Positions 15,357-22,968 of a stretch of DNA of 33,900 nt are shown one piece after another. The translations under genes were made by a program, and so were the position numbers. Below the pieces are notes generated by a model, which did not search any database, was not told the DNA's origin, and saw nothing but the letters and a program-made list of their open reading frames with translations. Numbering within the stretch: the stretch's first letter is position 1; each line of letters opens with the position of its first letter. This DNA is from Pseudomonas sp. S37 (GTDB lineage: Bacteria > Pseudomonadota > Gammaproteobacteria > Pseudomonadales > Pseudomonadaceae), in NCBI RefSeq assembly GCF_016658545.1, contig NZ_JACVZC010000064.1, positions 1-33,900 on the forward strand, read 5' to 3'.

Positions 15357-16082
15357 TCAACCCTTGCTGTCGAGCAACCGCTGATACCGCGACAGGCTCT
15401 CTTCCAGGTGCTTGCGCAGCGCCGTGCGTGCACTGTTCACATCACCCATGCTGATCGCCGACAGGATCGCCCCGTGCTCGCGGGCGATCTTCTTGATGTG
15501 CGCCTGGCGGTTCTTGCCGGTGACCTGGCCATGCTTGAGGTTGAGGTCGAGGATGATGTCCGGCCCCAGTGCTTCCAGCAGTTGGGTGAAATGCGGGTTG
15601 TTGGTGGCACGGGCAATCGCCAGGTGGAACTCGAAGTCGGCCTTGGCTTCTTCCTCCTGCGTTGCGCCGTCCAGTGAATTGAAGCGGTCGAACGCTTCGG
15701 TAATCGCCGCCATGCTGGCCGGGCTGCGGCGTTCGGCGGCGCGGGCCACCGATTCGGCCTCTATCCCTAAGCGCAGCTCAAGGATCTGCGCGGCGGCGCG
15801 CACGTCATCGACCACGCTGTCGATGGCAAAGCCGATGCGTTTTACATCCTGCTCGACCACGAACACGCCCACGCCCTGGCGGGCGATAAGGCGCCCCCCC
15901 AGGCGCAGCGAGGCCACTGCCTCGCGAATCACCGGGCGGCTGACGTTGAACTCTTTGCACAGCTCCTGTTCGGACGGCAGCTTGTCGCCCGGGCCGTAAG
16001 TGCCGTTGTCGATCCGGCTGGAAAGCTCCTGGATCACGGTTTCCGCCAGATTGGCGCGACGCGTGCCTAACGACGCATTCAT
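15357..16082 (-). CDS. GntR-family transcriptional regulator, FadR subfamily (FCD domain)
   Basis: A 241-residue regulator. The winged helix is at about residues 10-75, with GDKLPSEQELCKEFNVSRPVIREAVASLR and RQGVGVFV. An all-helical FCD effector domain follows, with the expected Asp/His metal-ligand pattern (DFEFHLAIARATNN and, later, REHGAILSAI). The ATG at 16082 has AGGAGC nine bases upstream and gives the family length; the frame stays open to 16268, but without support. It is divergent from the ABC binding-protein gene across a 325-bp gap that holds an ATGTT-N4-AACAT palindrome. I infer that it controls the LIV-type transporter, and perhaps the upstream catabolic genes, in response to an organic or amino acid. 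Confidence 0.88.
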   Translation of the reverse strand: MNASLGTRRANLAETVIQELSSRIDNGTYGPGDKLPSEQELCKEFNVSRPVIREAVASLRLGGRLIARQGVGVFVVEQDVKRIGFAIDSVVDDVRAAAQILELRLGIEAESVARAAERRSPASMAAITEAFDRFNSLDGATQEEEAKADFEFHLAIARATNNPHFTQLLEALGPDIILDLNLKHGQVTGKNRQAHIKKIAREHGAILSAISMGDVNSARTALRKHLEESLSRYQRLLDSKG

Positions 16083-16201
16083 AGAAAAGTTGCTCCTGAA
16101 ACTGATTGGCTCATCACGGTTGATTCTCCGCCAGGTTGCGCGCAGCCCTTGTGCCCCTTGCGGCGGGATCCGTAGCCAACCAGCGGTGATGTTGTAGGCA
16201 T

Positions 16202-16215
16202 ATGTTATCAAACAT
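16202..16215. promoter_or_regulatory. Candidate GntR operator (ATGTT-N4-AACAT)
   Basis: ATGTT and AACAT form a perfect 5-bp inverted repeat with spacer ATCA, 120 bp upstream of the GntR start and about 100 bp upstream of the putative transporter promoter. Length and symmetry fit FadR-subfamily operators. A near copy lies at 25148-25161. No binding evidence exists. Confidence 0.35.
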
Positions 16216-16300
16216 CTGATCTGTAGGAGCGGGCTTCCCCCCGAACTGTCCTGCACATGTGCCGGCAAAAATATTTAACCACGCCTTCAGCATACACCCA

Positions 16301-16328
16301 TTGACAGTTGCCTGCTGACTGTTATCTT
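16301..16328 (+). promoter_or_regulatory. Putative sigma-70 promoter of the LIV-type transporter operon
   Basis: A consensus -35, TTGACA (16301-16306), is followed after 16 nt by TATCTT (16323-16328), which matches TATAAT at four positions. It lies about 80 nt before the binding-protein ATG at 16408. Confidence 0.5.
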
Positions 16329-16407
16329 ACAAGTGCGATGGCGTTCCGGCCAATTCGCATGCGGTAAGCGATGTCGAGGTTCGTCCAATCACTACTGGGA
16401 GCTGAGC

Positions 16408-17556
16408 ATGAATAACAACAACGGAGGGCGTGCAGCCCTCGCGACCGCGGTAACACTGCTGATGGCCATGGGGACGGCAAACGCAGCAGACAGTGAAGTT
16501 GTCAGGATCGGCTTCGCCGGCCCCCTGACCGGCCCTTCGGCACACCAGGGACAGGACGTCGAGCACGGTATCCAGATCGCCGTCGAAGAAGCCAACCAGC
16601 AGCAGCTGAAAATCGGAGACAAAGTCGCCCAGTTCAAGCTGGTTTCCGAGGACGATGTCGCCGACCCGCGTACCGGCACTGCCGTTGCGCAGCGGCTGGT
16701 GGACTCGAAGGTGGCCGTGGTGATCGGCCATTACAACTCCGGTACCAGCATTCCGGCATCGAAGATCTACGCCGCCGCCGGCATCCCGCAAATCTCGCCA
16801 TCGGCCACCAACCCCACCTTGACCCAGCAGGGCATCCCTTCGGTGTTCCGCACCGTCAATGACGATGCCACCCTTGGCCGCTACGCCGGCAACTACCTGG
16901 TCAGCCAGCTCAAGGCCCAGCGCATCGCCATTTTCGATGACCGTACCGCCTATGGGCAGGGCCTGGCCGATGAGGTGACCAGGGCGGTCAAGGCGGCGGG
17001 GGGCAACGTGGTGGTGCGCGAGTACACCAACGACAAGTCTACCGACTTCAACGCCATCCTCACCACCGCCAAGGCGCAAAAGGCCGATGCGGTGTTCTTC
17101 GCTGCGCTCGACTACCAGGCTGCGCCCATGGCCAAGCAGATGAAGAACCTGGGCCTGAAGGCGCGCTTCATGAACATCGGCAACCTGCCCAACGACTCGT
17201 TCAAGCAAATGGCCGGCAGCGCCGCCGAAGGCACCTATGCCTGGAACTACGGTACGCCGCTGCTGGAAATGCCCAAAGGGGCAGCCTTCGAACAGAAGCT
17301 CAAGGACAAGTTCGGCGTGGGCGTGGTGCAGTCGTCACCTGCCGCCTATGACGCCACCTGGGCCGCGATCAACGCCATGGTCAAGGCCGGCTCCGACGAC
17401 CCCAAAGTCTACCTGCCGGTACTCAAGAGCCAGAGCTATGACGGTGTAACCGGCACCATCGCTTTCGATGACAAGGGCAACCTGAAAAACCCTGCGGCAA
17501 CCGTGTTCCAGTTCGCCGACGGCGGCTGGAAAACCCTGTCGGTCGAGCGTGACTGA
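16408..17556 (+). CDS. Branched-chain amino acid-type ABC transporter, periplasmic substrate-binding protein (LivK-like)
   Basis: A 382-residue secreted receptor. The first 27 residues form a signal peptide: polar start, hydrophobic LATAVTLLMAMG and an Ala-x-Ala cleavage site at TANAADSE. The mature protein begins with VVRIGFAGPLTGPSAHQGQD and has the type I periplasmic-binding fold, with VVIGHYNSGTSIPASKIY, ISPSATNPTLT and FDDRTAYGQGLADEV, all standard for Leu/Ile/Val-type receptors. The ATG at 16408 has GGAG six bases upstream. It captures an amino acid or related compound and hands it to LivHM. The frame opens further up, but the promoter-proximal extension has no support. The ligand may well not be a branched-chain amino acid, given the catabolic neighbours. 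Confidence 0.92.
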   Translation: MNNNNGGRAALATAVTLLMAMGTANAADSEVVRIGFAGPLTGPSAHQGQDVEHGIQIAVEEANQQQLKIGDKVAQFKLVSEDDVADPRTGTAVAQRLVDSKVAVVIGHYNSGTSIPASKIYAAAGIPQISPSATNPTLTQQGIPSVFRTVNDDATLGRYAGNYLVSQLKAQRIAIFDDRTAYGQGLADEVTRAVKAAGGNVVVREYTNDKSTDFNAILTTAKAQKADAVFFAALDYQAAPMAKQMKNLGLKARFMNIGNLPNDSFKQMAGSAAEGTYAWNYGTPLLEMPKGAAFEQKLKDKFGVGVVQSSPAAYDATWAAINAMVKAGSDDPKVYLPVLKSQSYDGVTGTIAFDDKGNLKNPAATVFQFADGGWKTLSVERD

Positions 17557-17575
17557 ACTGCACCGCCAATAACAA

Positions 17576-17660
17576 GCGGGCAGCTGCCCGCCCTATAACA
17601 AGAAGACTTTTTCCTACCTGCCAGGCCTGTCGGTCGCGCAGCGGCGTGCTGCTGCGCGAC
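17576..17660 (+). promoter_or_regulatory. Two hairpins between the binding-protein and permease genes
   Basis: Hairpin 1 is the perfect 16-bp palindrome GCGGGCAGCTGCCCGC (17576-17591), with TTTTT following at 17609. Hairpin 2 pairs GTCGCGCAGC (17633-17642) with GCTGCGCGAC (17651-17660) around an 8-nt loop and has no T run. They lie in the 134-nt gap between the binding protein and LivH. In such operons, hairpins here commonly stabilise the abundant receptor mRNA and lower permease expression. Confidence 0.6.
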
Positions 17661-17690
17661 GACATCAATGCAGCTTCGAGGATTCAGCTC

Positions 17691-18629
17691 GTGGACGGTA
17701 ACTTCGATATTTTGTTGCAACAGGTCCTCAACGGCCTGGTGCTGGGCAGCATCTATGCCCTGGTAGCGCTGGGCTACACCATGGTCTACGGCATCATCGG
17801 CCTGATCAACTTCGCCCATGGCGAAGTGGTGATGGTCGGCGCCATGGTGACCATTTCGGTATTGACGATGCTCGCCGGCGCAGGCTTTGCCCCCGGTATC
17901 ATCACCTTGCTGCTGGCGATCATGGCCGCGGTGGTGGTGTGCATGCTACTGGCCCAGGGCATGGAAAAGTACGCCTACCGGCCGTTGCGCAAGGCGCCGC
18001 GGCTGACGCCGCTGATTCTCGCCATCGGCATTTCCATCGCCTTGCAGAACCTGGCGATGATGATCTGGGGGCGTGGCTACAAGACTTTCCCCGAAGTGGT
18101 GGAGACCCAGCCGGTAGATGTGTTCGGTGCGACCATCACCAACGTGCAACTGTCGATTATGCTGATTGCCGTGGTGATCATGCTCGGCCTGTGGTTGCTG
18201 GTGGACAAGACCCGCCTGGGCAAGGCCATGCGCGCCACTGCGCAAAACCAGGAAGTGGCCGGGCTGATGGGCATCAACATCAACCGGGTGATCAGCGCAA
18301 CCTTCCTCATCGGTGCCAGCCTGGGGGCGATCGCCGGGGTGATGCGCGCGGTCAACTACGGCCAGGCCGATGCCTACATGGGGCTGCTGCTGGGCCTGAA
18401 AGCCTTTTCGGCGGCAGTGCTCGGCGGTATCGGCAACCTGTTCGGCGCCATGGCCGGCGGCCTGTTGCTGGGGCTGATCGAATCGTTGGCGGCGGGCTAC
18501 ACCGGGCAGCTCACCGGCGGTTTCCTAGGGGCCAACTATCAGGACATTTTCGCTTTCGCGGTGCTGATCCTGGTGTTGTTGTTCCGCCCGAACGGCCTGC
18601 TTGGCGAACGCCAGGCAGACCGCGCGTAA
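17691..18629 (+). CDS. Branched-chain amino acid-type ABC transporter permease LivH
   Basis: A 312-residue inner-membrane permease. The opening MDGNFDILLQQVLNGLVLGSIYALVALGYTMVYG is characteristic of LivH, as are INFAHGEVVM, KAFSAAVLGGIGNLFGA (the region that couples to the ATPases) and the C-terminal RPNGLLGERQ. The family normally has about eight membrane segments. The start is taken as the GTG at 17691, with GAGGA eight bases upstream; an ATG at 17646 in the same frame lies inside a hairpin and would add an unlikely polar leader. It pairs with LivM, which begins 10 nt after its stop. Confidence 0.9.
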   Translation: MDGNFDILLQQVLNGLVLGSIYALVALGYTMVYGIIGLINFAHGEVVMVGAMVTISVLTMLAGAGFAPGIITLLLAIMAAVVVCMLLAQGMEKYAYRPLRKAPRLTPLILAIGISIALQNLAMMIWGRGYKTFPEVVETQPVDVFGATITNVQLSIMLIAVVIMLGLWLLVDKTRLGKAMRATAQNQEVAGLMGININRVISATFLIGASLGAIAGVMRAVNYGQADAYMGLLLGLKAFSAAVLGGIGNLFGAMAGGLLLGLIESLAAGYTGQLTGGFLGANYQDIFAFAVLILVLLFRPNGLLGERQADRA

Positions 18630-18639
18630 GGAGCCAGCC

Positions 18640-19884
18640 ATGAAGAACCTCAAGAGCCAGTACCTGCTGCTGATCCTCGGTTTCATTGCCTTGCCGTTCC
18701 TGGTCGAGGCCATCCCCATGCTCGGCCCGACCTGGGTGCGCATCCTTGGCTTTGCCATGCTCTACGTGCTGCTGGCGCTGGGCCTGAACATCGTTATCGG
18801 TTACGCCGGCCTGCTCGACATGGGCTACATCGGCTTCTATGCCATTGGCGCCTACCTGTATGCCTTGCTCGCTTCGCCACACCTGCAACTGGCGGGGTTG
18901 CTGAACAGTGTGCCGGACTGGCCGGTGTGGGTGATCATTCCGCTGGCGGCGATAGCTGCCGCCATCTGCGGGGTGCTGATCGGTGCGCCGGTGCTCAAGC
19001 TGCGCGGCGACTACCTGGCGATCGTCACCCTCGGTTTCGGTGAGATCATCCGCATCTTCATGAACAACCTGGACCAGCCGGTAAACCTTACCAACGGTCC
19101 ACAGGGCATCAGCAACATCGCCCCGCTGCACGTCGATTTCGGGCCATGGGCGCACGCGCCTGGCGCAGGCGCAACGCCGGTGCTTTCGCTGCAGCAAAGC
19201 TGGAGCCTGTTTGGCCTGCAGGTGTCGCCGGTGATCAGCTACTACCTGTTCTTCCTGTTTATCGTCATCCTCTGCATCGTGCTGTCCAAGCGCCTGGAGG
19301 TGTCGCGCATCGGCCGTGCCTGGATGGCCCTGCGCGAAGATGAAGTGGCAGCCGAGGCCATGGGCCTGAACAAGCGCAACCTCAAGCTGCTGGCGTTCGC
19401 CATGGGCGCCACGTTTGGTGGCGTGTCTGGCGTGCTGTTCTCCAGCTACCAGGGCTTTGTCAGCCCCGAGTCGTTCACCCTGATGGAGTCGATCATGGTC
19501 CTGGCCATGGTGGTGCTCGGCGGCATGGGTTCGATCCGTGGCGTGGTGCTGGGAGCGCTGATCCTGTCGGTGATGCCCGAGCTGTTCCGCGACCTGGTCA
19601 ACTGGATACAGCCGTGGGTGATGGACAACGTCACGTTCATCAGCCGCGACATCCTGCGCAACGTGCTGGACGCCTCGACCCTGCGCATGCTGGTGTTTGG
19701 CCTGGCCCTGATCCTGGTCATGCGCTTCCGTCCCGAGGGCCTGTGGCCATCTGATCGCCGCCGTGCCGAGTTGCACGATGGCGACCCTGAACCGCAGCCG
19801 GCACCTGCGGCGCTCACTACCGCCGTGCATGCCCCAGCCAGCGAAGCATCCTTACTCCCGATCAAAGAGGCGGACAAGGCATGA
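18640..19884 (+). CDS. Branched-chain amino acid-type ABC transporter permease LivM
   Basis: A 414-residue inner-membrane permease. Hydrophobic segments run through most of the protein. GLNIVIGYAGLLDMGYIGFYAIGAY, LRGDYLAIVTLGFGEIIRI and the coupling segment VVLGGMGSIRGVVLGA are LivM hallmarks. The ATG at 18640 has AAGGAG six bases upstream; an in-frame ATG at 18601 overlaps LivH and is less likely. The last 50 or so residues, after FRPEGLWPSDRRRAEL, form a Pro/Ala-rich cytoplasmic tail. The gene overlaps LivG by 4 nt (ATGA), indicating translational coupling. Confidence 0.9.
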   Translation: MKNLKSQYLLLILGFIALPFLVEAIPMLGPTWVRILGFAMLYVLLALGLNIVIGYAGLLDMGYIGFYAIGAYLYALLASPHLQLAGLLNSVPDWPVWVIIPLAAIAAAICGVLIGAPVLKLRGDYLAIVTLGFGEIIRIFMNNLDQPVNLTNGPQGISNIAPLHVDFGPWAHAPGAGATPVLSLQQSWSLFGLQVSPVISYYLFFLFIVILCIVLSKRLEVSRIGRAWMALREDEVAAEAMGLNKRNLKLLAFAMGATFGGVSGVLFSSYQGFVSPESFTLMESIMVLAMVVLGGMGSIRGVVLGALILSVMPELFRDLVNWIQPWVMDNVTFISRDILRNVLDASTLRMLVFGLALILVMRFRPEGLWPSDRRRAELHDGDPEPQPAPAALTTAVHAPASEASLLPIKEADKA

Positions 19885-20654
19885 GCGATATCCTTCTCGA
19901 ACTGCATCAGGTCAGCAAGTTCTTCGGCGGCCTGCAGGCCCTGCACGGCATCGACCTGAGCATTCGCCGCGGCGAAATCCGCGGCCTGCTGGGCCCCAAT
20001 GGCGCCGGCAAGACAACCTTGTTCAACGTGCTCACCGGGCTGTACCGGGCAGAGCAGGGGCGGGTGATGTTCGACGGCAAGCCATTGCGTATCAGCAAGC
20101 CGTACAAAGTGGTGGAGGCGGGCATTTCCCGCACGTTCCAGAACATCCGCCTGTTTCACAACATGACCGCACTGGAAAACGTGATGGTTGGCCGGCACGT
20201 GCGCACCCGCAGCGGAGTGTTCGGCGCGATTCTGCGCACCCCGGCCTGTGTGCGTGAAGAGCGGGAAATCCGCCAGGCTGCACGTTACTGGCTGAACTAC
20301 GTTGGCATCGGCCACTTGGCTGGCGAGTTGGCCAGAAGCCTGTCCTACGGCGACCAGCGTCGCCTCGAAATCGCCCGGGCGCTGGCTACCGAGCCCAAAC
20401 TGATTGCCCTCGACGAGCCGGCGGCGGGCATGAATGCCTCGGAAACCGAAGGCCTGCGCCAGTTGATGTGCAAGATGCAGGCCGACGGCAAGACGGTGCT
20501 ACTGATCGAGCACGACGTGAAGCTGGTCATGGGGCTATGCGATCACATCACAGTGCTGGAGTTTGGCCGCAAGATCGCCGACGGCCTGCCAGCCGACGTG
20601 CGCAAGGACCCACGAGTGATCGAGGCTTACCTCGGTGCGGAGGCGGTGGCATGA
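19881..20654 (+). CDS. Branched-chain amino acid-type ABC transporter ATP-binding protein LivG
   Basis: A 257-residue cytoplasmic ATPase. Walker A is GPNGAGKTT at about residues 38-46, a LivG-specific segment ISRTFQNIRLFHNMTALENVMVG follows, the signature is LSYGDQRRLEIARAL, Walker B is LIALDEPAAGMN, and the H-loop is IEHDVKLV. The AAGMN version of the D-loop region is typical of LivG rather than LivF. It energises import together with LivF. It overlaps both neighbours by 4 nt. Confidence 0.93.
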   Translation: MSDILLELHQVSKFFGGLQALHGIDLSIRRGEIRGLLGPNGAGKTTLFNVLTGLYRAEQGRVMFDGKPLRISKPYKVVEAGISRTFQNIRLFHNMTALENVMVGRHVRTRSGVFGAILRTPACVREEREIRQAARYWLNYVGIGHLAGELARSLSYGDQRRLEIARALATEPKLIALDEPAAGMNASETEGLRQLMCKMQADGKTVLLIEHDVKLVMGLCDHITVLEFGRKIADGLPADVRKDPRVIEAYLGAEAVA

Positions 20655-21367
20655 AGAGCATCCTGCAAGTGAGCGACCTGAAGGTCAGCTACGGTGCCAT
20701 CCAGGCCATCAAGGGCATCGACCTGACAGTGGGCGAGGGCGAGATGGTGGCGCTGATCGGCGCCAACGGCGCTGGCAAGACCACGACCTTGAAGACCTTG
20801 GCCGGGCTGCTGAAACCCAGCGCCGGCAGCATCACCTTCGACGGCAAGGCGCATGCGGCGATCAAGGGCCACGACCTGATCCGTGAAGGCCTGGCGCTGG
20901 TGCCGGAAGGGCGCGGCATTTTCCCCAAGCTGACGGTGCACGAAAACCTTGAAATGGGTGCTTTCAGCCGGCGCGACGGCAAGGACGCCATCGCGGCCGA
21001 CATCGAACGCATGTACGGCATCTTCCCGCGCCTGAAGGAACGCGCCTTCCAGTTGGCCGGCACCATGTCGGGTGGCGAGCAGCAGATGCTGGCCATTTCC
21101 CGGGCGTTGATGGGGCGGCCCAAGCTGTTGTTACTCGATGAGCCATCCATGGGGTTGGCACCGATCATCGTGCAGAAGATTTTCGAAACCATAGTCGAGG
21201 TGGTCAAGGGCGGGGTGACGCTGTTGCTGGTCGAGCAGAACGCCCGGCTGGCGCTGCAGACCTGCCAGCGTGCCTATGTGATCGACGGCGGGCGCATCAG
21301 CCTGGAAGGCTGCGCCCAGACTTTGCTGCATGACGATCAGGTCAGAAAGGCCTACCTGGGCGAATGA
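20651..21367 (+). CDS. Branched-chain amino acid-type ABC transporter ATP-binding protein LivF
   Basis: A 238-residue ATPase. Walker A is GANGAGKTT, followed by LVPEGRGIFPKLTVHENLEMG (the LivF-type Q-loop region), the signature MSGGEQQMLAISRAL, Walker B LLLLDEPSMGLAP and the H-loop motif VEQN, as in other LivF proteins. The ATG at 20651 overlaps the LivG stop by 4 nt. It closes the five-gene importer operon; a REP hairpin follows about 50 nt after the stop. Confidence 0.93.
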   Translation: MKSILQVSDLKVSYGAIQAIKGIDLTVGEGEMVALIGANGAGKTTTLKTLAGLLKPSAGSITFDGKAHAAIKGHDLIREGLALVPEGRGIFPKLTVHENLEMGAFSRRDGKDAIAADIERMYGIFPRLKERAFQLAGTMSGGEQQMLAISRALMGRPKLLLLDEPSMGLAPIIVQKIFETIVEVVKGGVTLLLVEQNARLALQTCQRAYVIDGGRISLEGCAQTLLHDDQVRKAYLGE

Positions 21368-21420
21368 TCCATTCACAATGACAAGAGGGTCTGCCCGGGG
21401 CTGTGTGTTTGCTTTACCGG

Positions 21421-21510
21421 CCTCTTCGCGGGTGAACCCGCTCCCACAGAAACTTCACGGCCCCTGGAGCCTGTGCGGCACTTGTGGGAGCGGGTTCACC
21501 CGCGAAGAGG
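21421..21510. repeat. REP inverted repeat after livF
   Basis: Bases 21421-21448 and 21483-21510 are exact 28-bp reverse complements carrying the core CGCGGGTGAACCCGC, a one-base variant of the core seen elsewhere in the window. It separates the importer operon from the permease gene and probably marks the end of the importer transcript. Confidence 0.87.
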
Positions 21511-21563
21511 CCCGCAAGCCATACCTGATTCATGCCCCCGGCCGGCTCCCCAAAGGTTCAACG

Positions 21564-22937
21564 ATGTCGCACGTATCCCTGCAACACGGCCTGACCTCGC
21601 GTCAGGTTTCCATGATCTCCATCGCCGGTATCATCGGTGCCGGCCTGTTCATCGGTTCCTCCAAGGCCATCGCCTCGGCTGGCCCGGCCATCCTCATCTC
21701 CTACGCCATGACCGGCCTGCTGGTGCTGCTGGTCATGCGCATGCTCGGTGAAATGGCTGTGGCCAACCCCAACAGCGGCTCCTTTTCCACCTATGCCGGC
21801 GAAGCCATCGGGCCTTGGGCTGGTTTTACCATTGGCTGGCTGTACTGGTGGTTCTGGGTGCTGATCATTCCGGTCGAGGCCATCGCCGGCGCGGATATCC
21901 TCCACGCGTGGTTCCCGGCCGTGCCTTCGTGGCTGTTCGCGTTCCTGATCATGGCGCTGCTGGCATGCAGCAACCTGGTCAGCGTGAAAAACTTCGGTGA
22001 GTTCGAATTCTGGTTCGCCTTGGTCAAGGTTGTGGCCATCGCCGCCTTCATTGCCGTGGGTGGCATGGCGGTGTTCGGTGCCTGGCCGCTGGCGAACGTG
22101 TCGGGCGTCAGCCAGTTGTGGGTCAACGGCGGGTTTGTTCCCAATGGCTGGGGCGCGGTGCTTGGTGGTGTGCTGATCACCATTTTCTGCTTCTTTGGTG
22201 CCGAGGTGGTCACCATTGCAGCGGGCGAAACCGCCAACCCGAAGGAAAAAATCCGCCGCGCCACCAACCTTGTGGTGTACCGCATTGCGGTCTTCTACCT
22301 GCTTTCGGTGTTTCTGGTGGTGGCGCTGGTGCCCTGGAACGACCCCGCCTTGCAGACGGCCGGTTCGTTCCAGCGGGTACTGGAGGTGCTCAATGTGCCG
22401 GGTGCCAAGCTTGTGGTCGACCTGGTGGTGTTGGTGGCGGTCACCAGTTGCATGAACTCGGGCCTGTACACGGCTTCGCGCATGCTCTATTCGCTGGGTG
22501 CGCGCGGTGAGGCGCTGCCGCTGGTGAAGGGCGTGTCGCGCAACGGGGTGCCGGTGGCGGCGGTGCTGTTGTCGACATTGGCGGGGTTTGCCGGTTGCCT
22601 GGTGAACTATGTGTTCCCCGGCAAGGTGTTCAGCTTCCTGCTGTCGACCACAGGCTCCATTGCCTTGCTGGTGTACCTGGTGATTGCGGTTTCGCAGTTG
22701 CGCATGCGCGCGCGTGCCGAACGGCAGGGCGTCGAACTTGCGTTCAGGATGTGGTTGTTCCCGTGGCTGACCTGGCTGGTGATTGGCGCCATTGTGCTGG
22801 TGCTGGGCTACATGCTGGTCAGTGATGCCTATCGGTACGAAGCGCTGATGACTGCGGGGGTGACGGTGTTCATCCTGCTGGTGTGCGTGACCCGGCGGCG
22901 ATTGGGGATGGCGGGGAAGGCGGTGTACGGGGATTGA
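21564..22937 (+). CDS. gabP: Amino-acid permease, GABA permease-like (APC superfamily)
   Basis: A 457-residue inner-membrane permease. It follows E. coli GabP closely in my recollection: SIAGIIGAGLFIGSS, NSGSFSTYAGEAIGPWAG, GWLYWWFWVLIIPVEA, NLVSVKNFGEFEFW, the segment TSCMNSGLYTASRMLYSLG and LLVYLVIAVSQLRMR. The family has 12 membrane segments. It should take up GABA or a related amino acid with protons. The start at 21564 has AAAGG seven bases upstream; the frame is open back to 21330, but that stretch is REP sequence. A GabD-like enzyme lies upstream in the window, which supports a GABA-like or semialdehyde-forming pathway. It stands after a REP and so probably has its own transcript. Confidence 0.87.
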   Translation: MSHVSLQHGLTSRQVSMISIAGIIGAGLFIGSSKAIASAGPAILISYAMTGLLVLLVMRMLGEMAVANPNSGSFSTYAGEAIGPWAGFTIGWLYWWFWVLIIPVEAIAGADILHAWFPAVPSWLFAFLIMALLACSNLVSVKNFGEFEFWFALVKVVAIAAFIAVGGMAVFGAWPLANVSGVSQLWVNGGFVPNGWGAVLGGVLITIFCFFGAEVVTIAAGETANPKEKIRRATNLVVYRIAVFYLLSVFLVVALVPWNDPALQTAGSFQRVLEVLNVPGAKLVVDLVVLVAVTSCMNSGLYTASRMLYSLGARGEALPLVKGVSRNGVPVAAVLLSTLAGFAGCLVNYVFPGKVFSFLLSTTGSIALLVYLVIAVSQLRMRARAERQGVELAFRMWLFPWLTWLVIGAIVLVLGYMLVSDAYRYEALMTAGVTVFILLVCVTRRRLGMAGKAVYGD

Positions 22938-22943
22938 GTTTCT

Positions 22944-22963
22944 TGGGGCGCGAAGCGGCCCCA
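22944..22963. terminator. Possible bidirectional terminator hairpin
   Basis: TGGGGC (22944-22949) pairs with GCCCCA (22958-22963) in the 31-nt gap between the convergent permease and mrdA stops. The stem is only 6 bp and there is no T tract, so the call is weak. Confidence 0.35.
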
Positions 22964-22968
22964 GGATT

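Larger units (their letters stand above)
16083..16407. other. Intergenic region between the GntR and ABC-transporter genes
   Basis: This is a divergent control region of 325 bp without a gene. It contains an ATGTT-ATCA-AACAT palindrome at 16202-16215, a degenerate half REP (TGTAGGAGCGGGCTTCC) at about 16222-16238, and a promoter-like pair TTGACA (16301) and TATCTT (16323). I see no other structure. Confidence 0.6.

Noticed and set aside
16301..16331. A third TetR operator before the ABC binding-protein gene
   Set aside because: CTTACA at 16326 and TTGACA at 16301 recall the block, but the left half site TGTAAG is missing and the spacing is off by one base.
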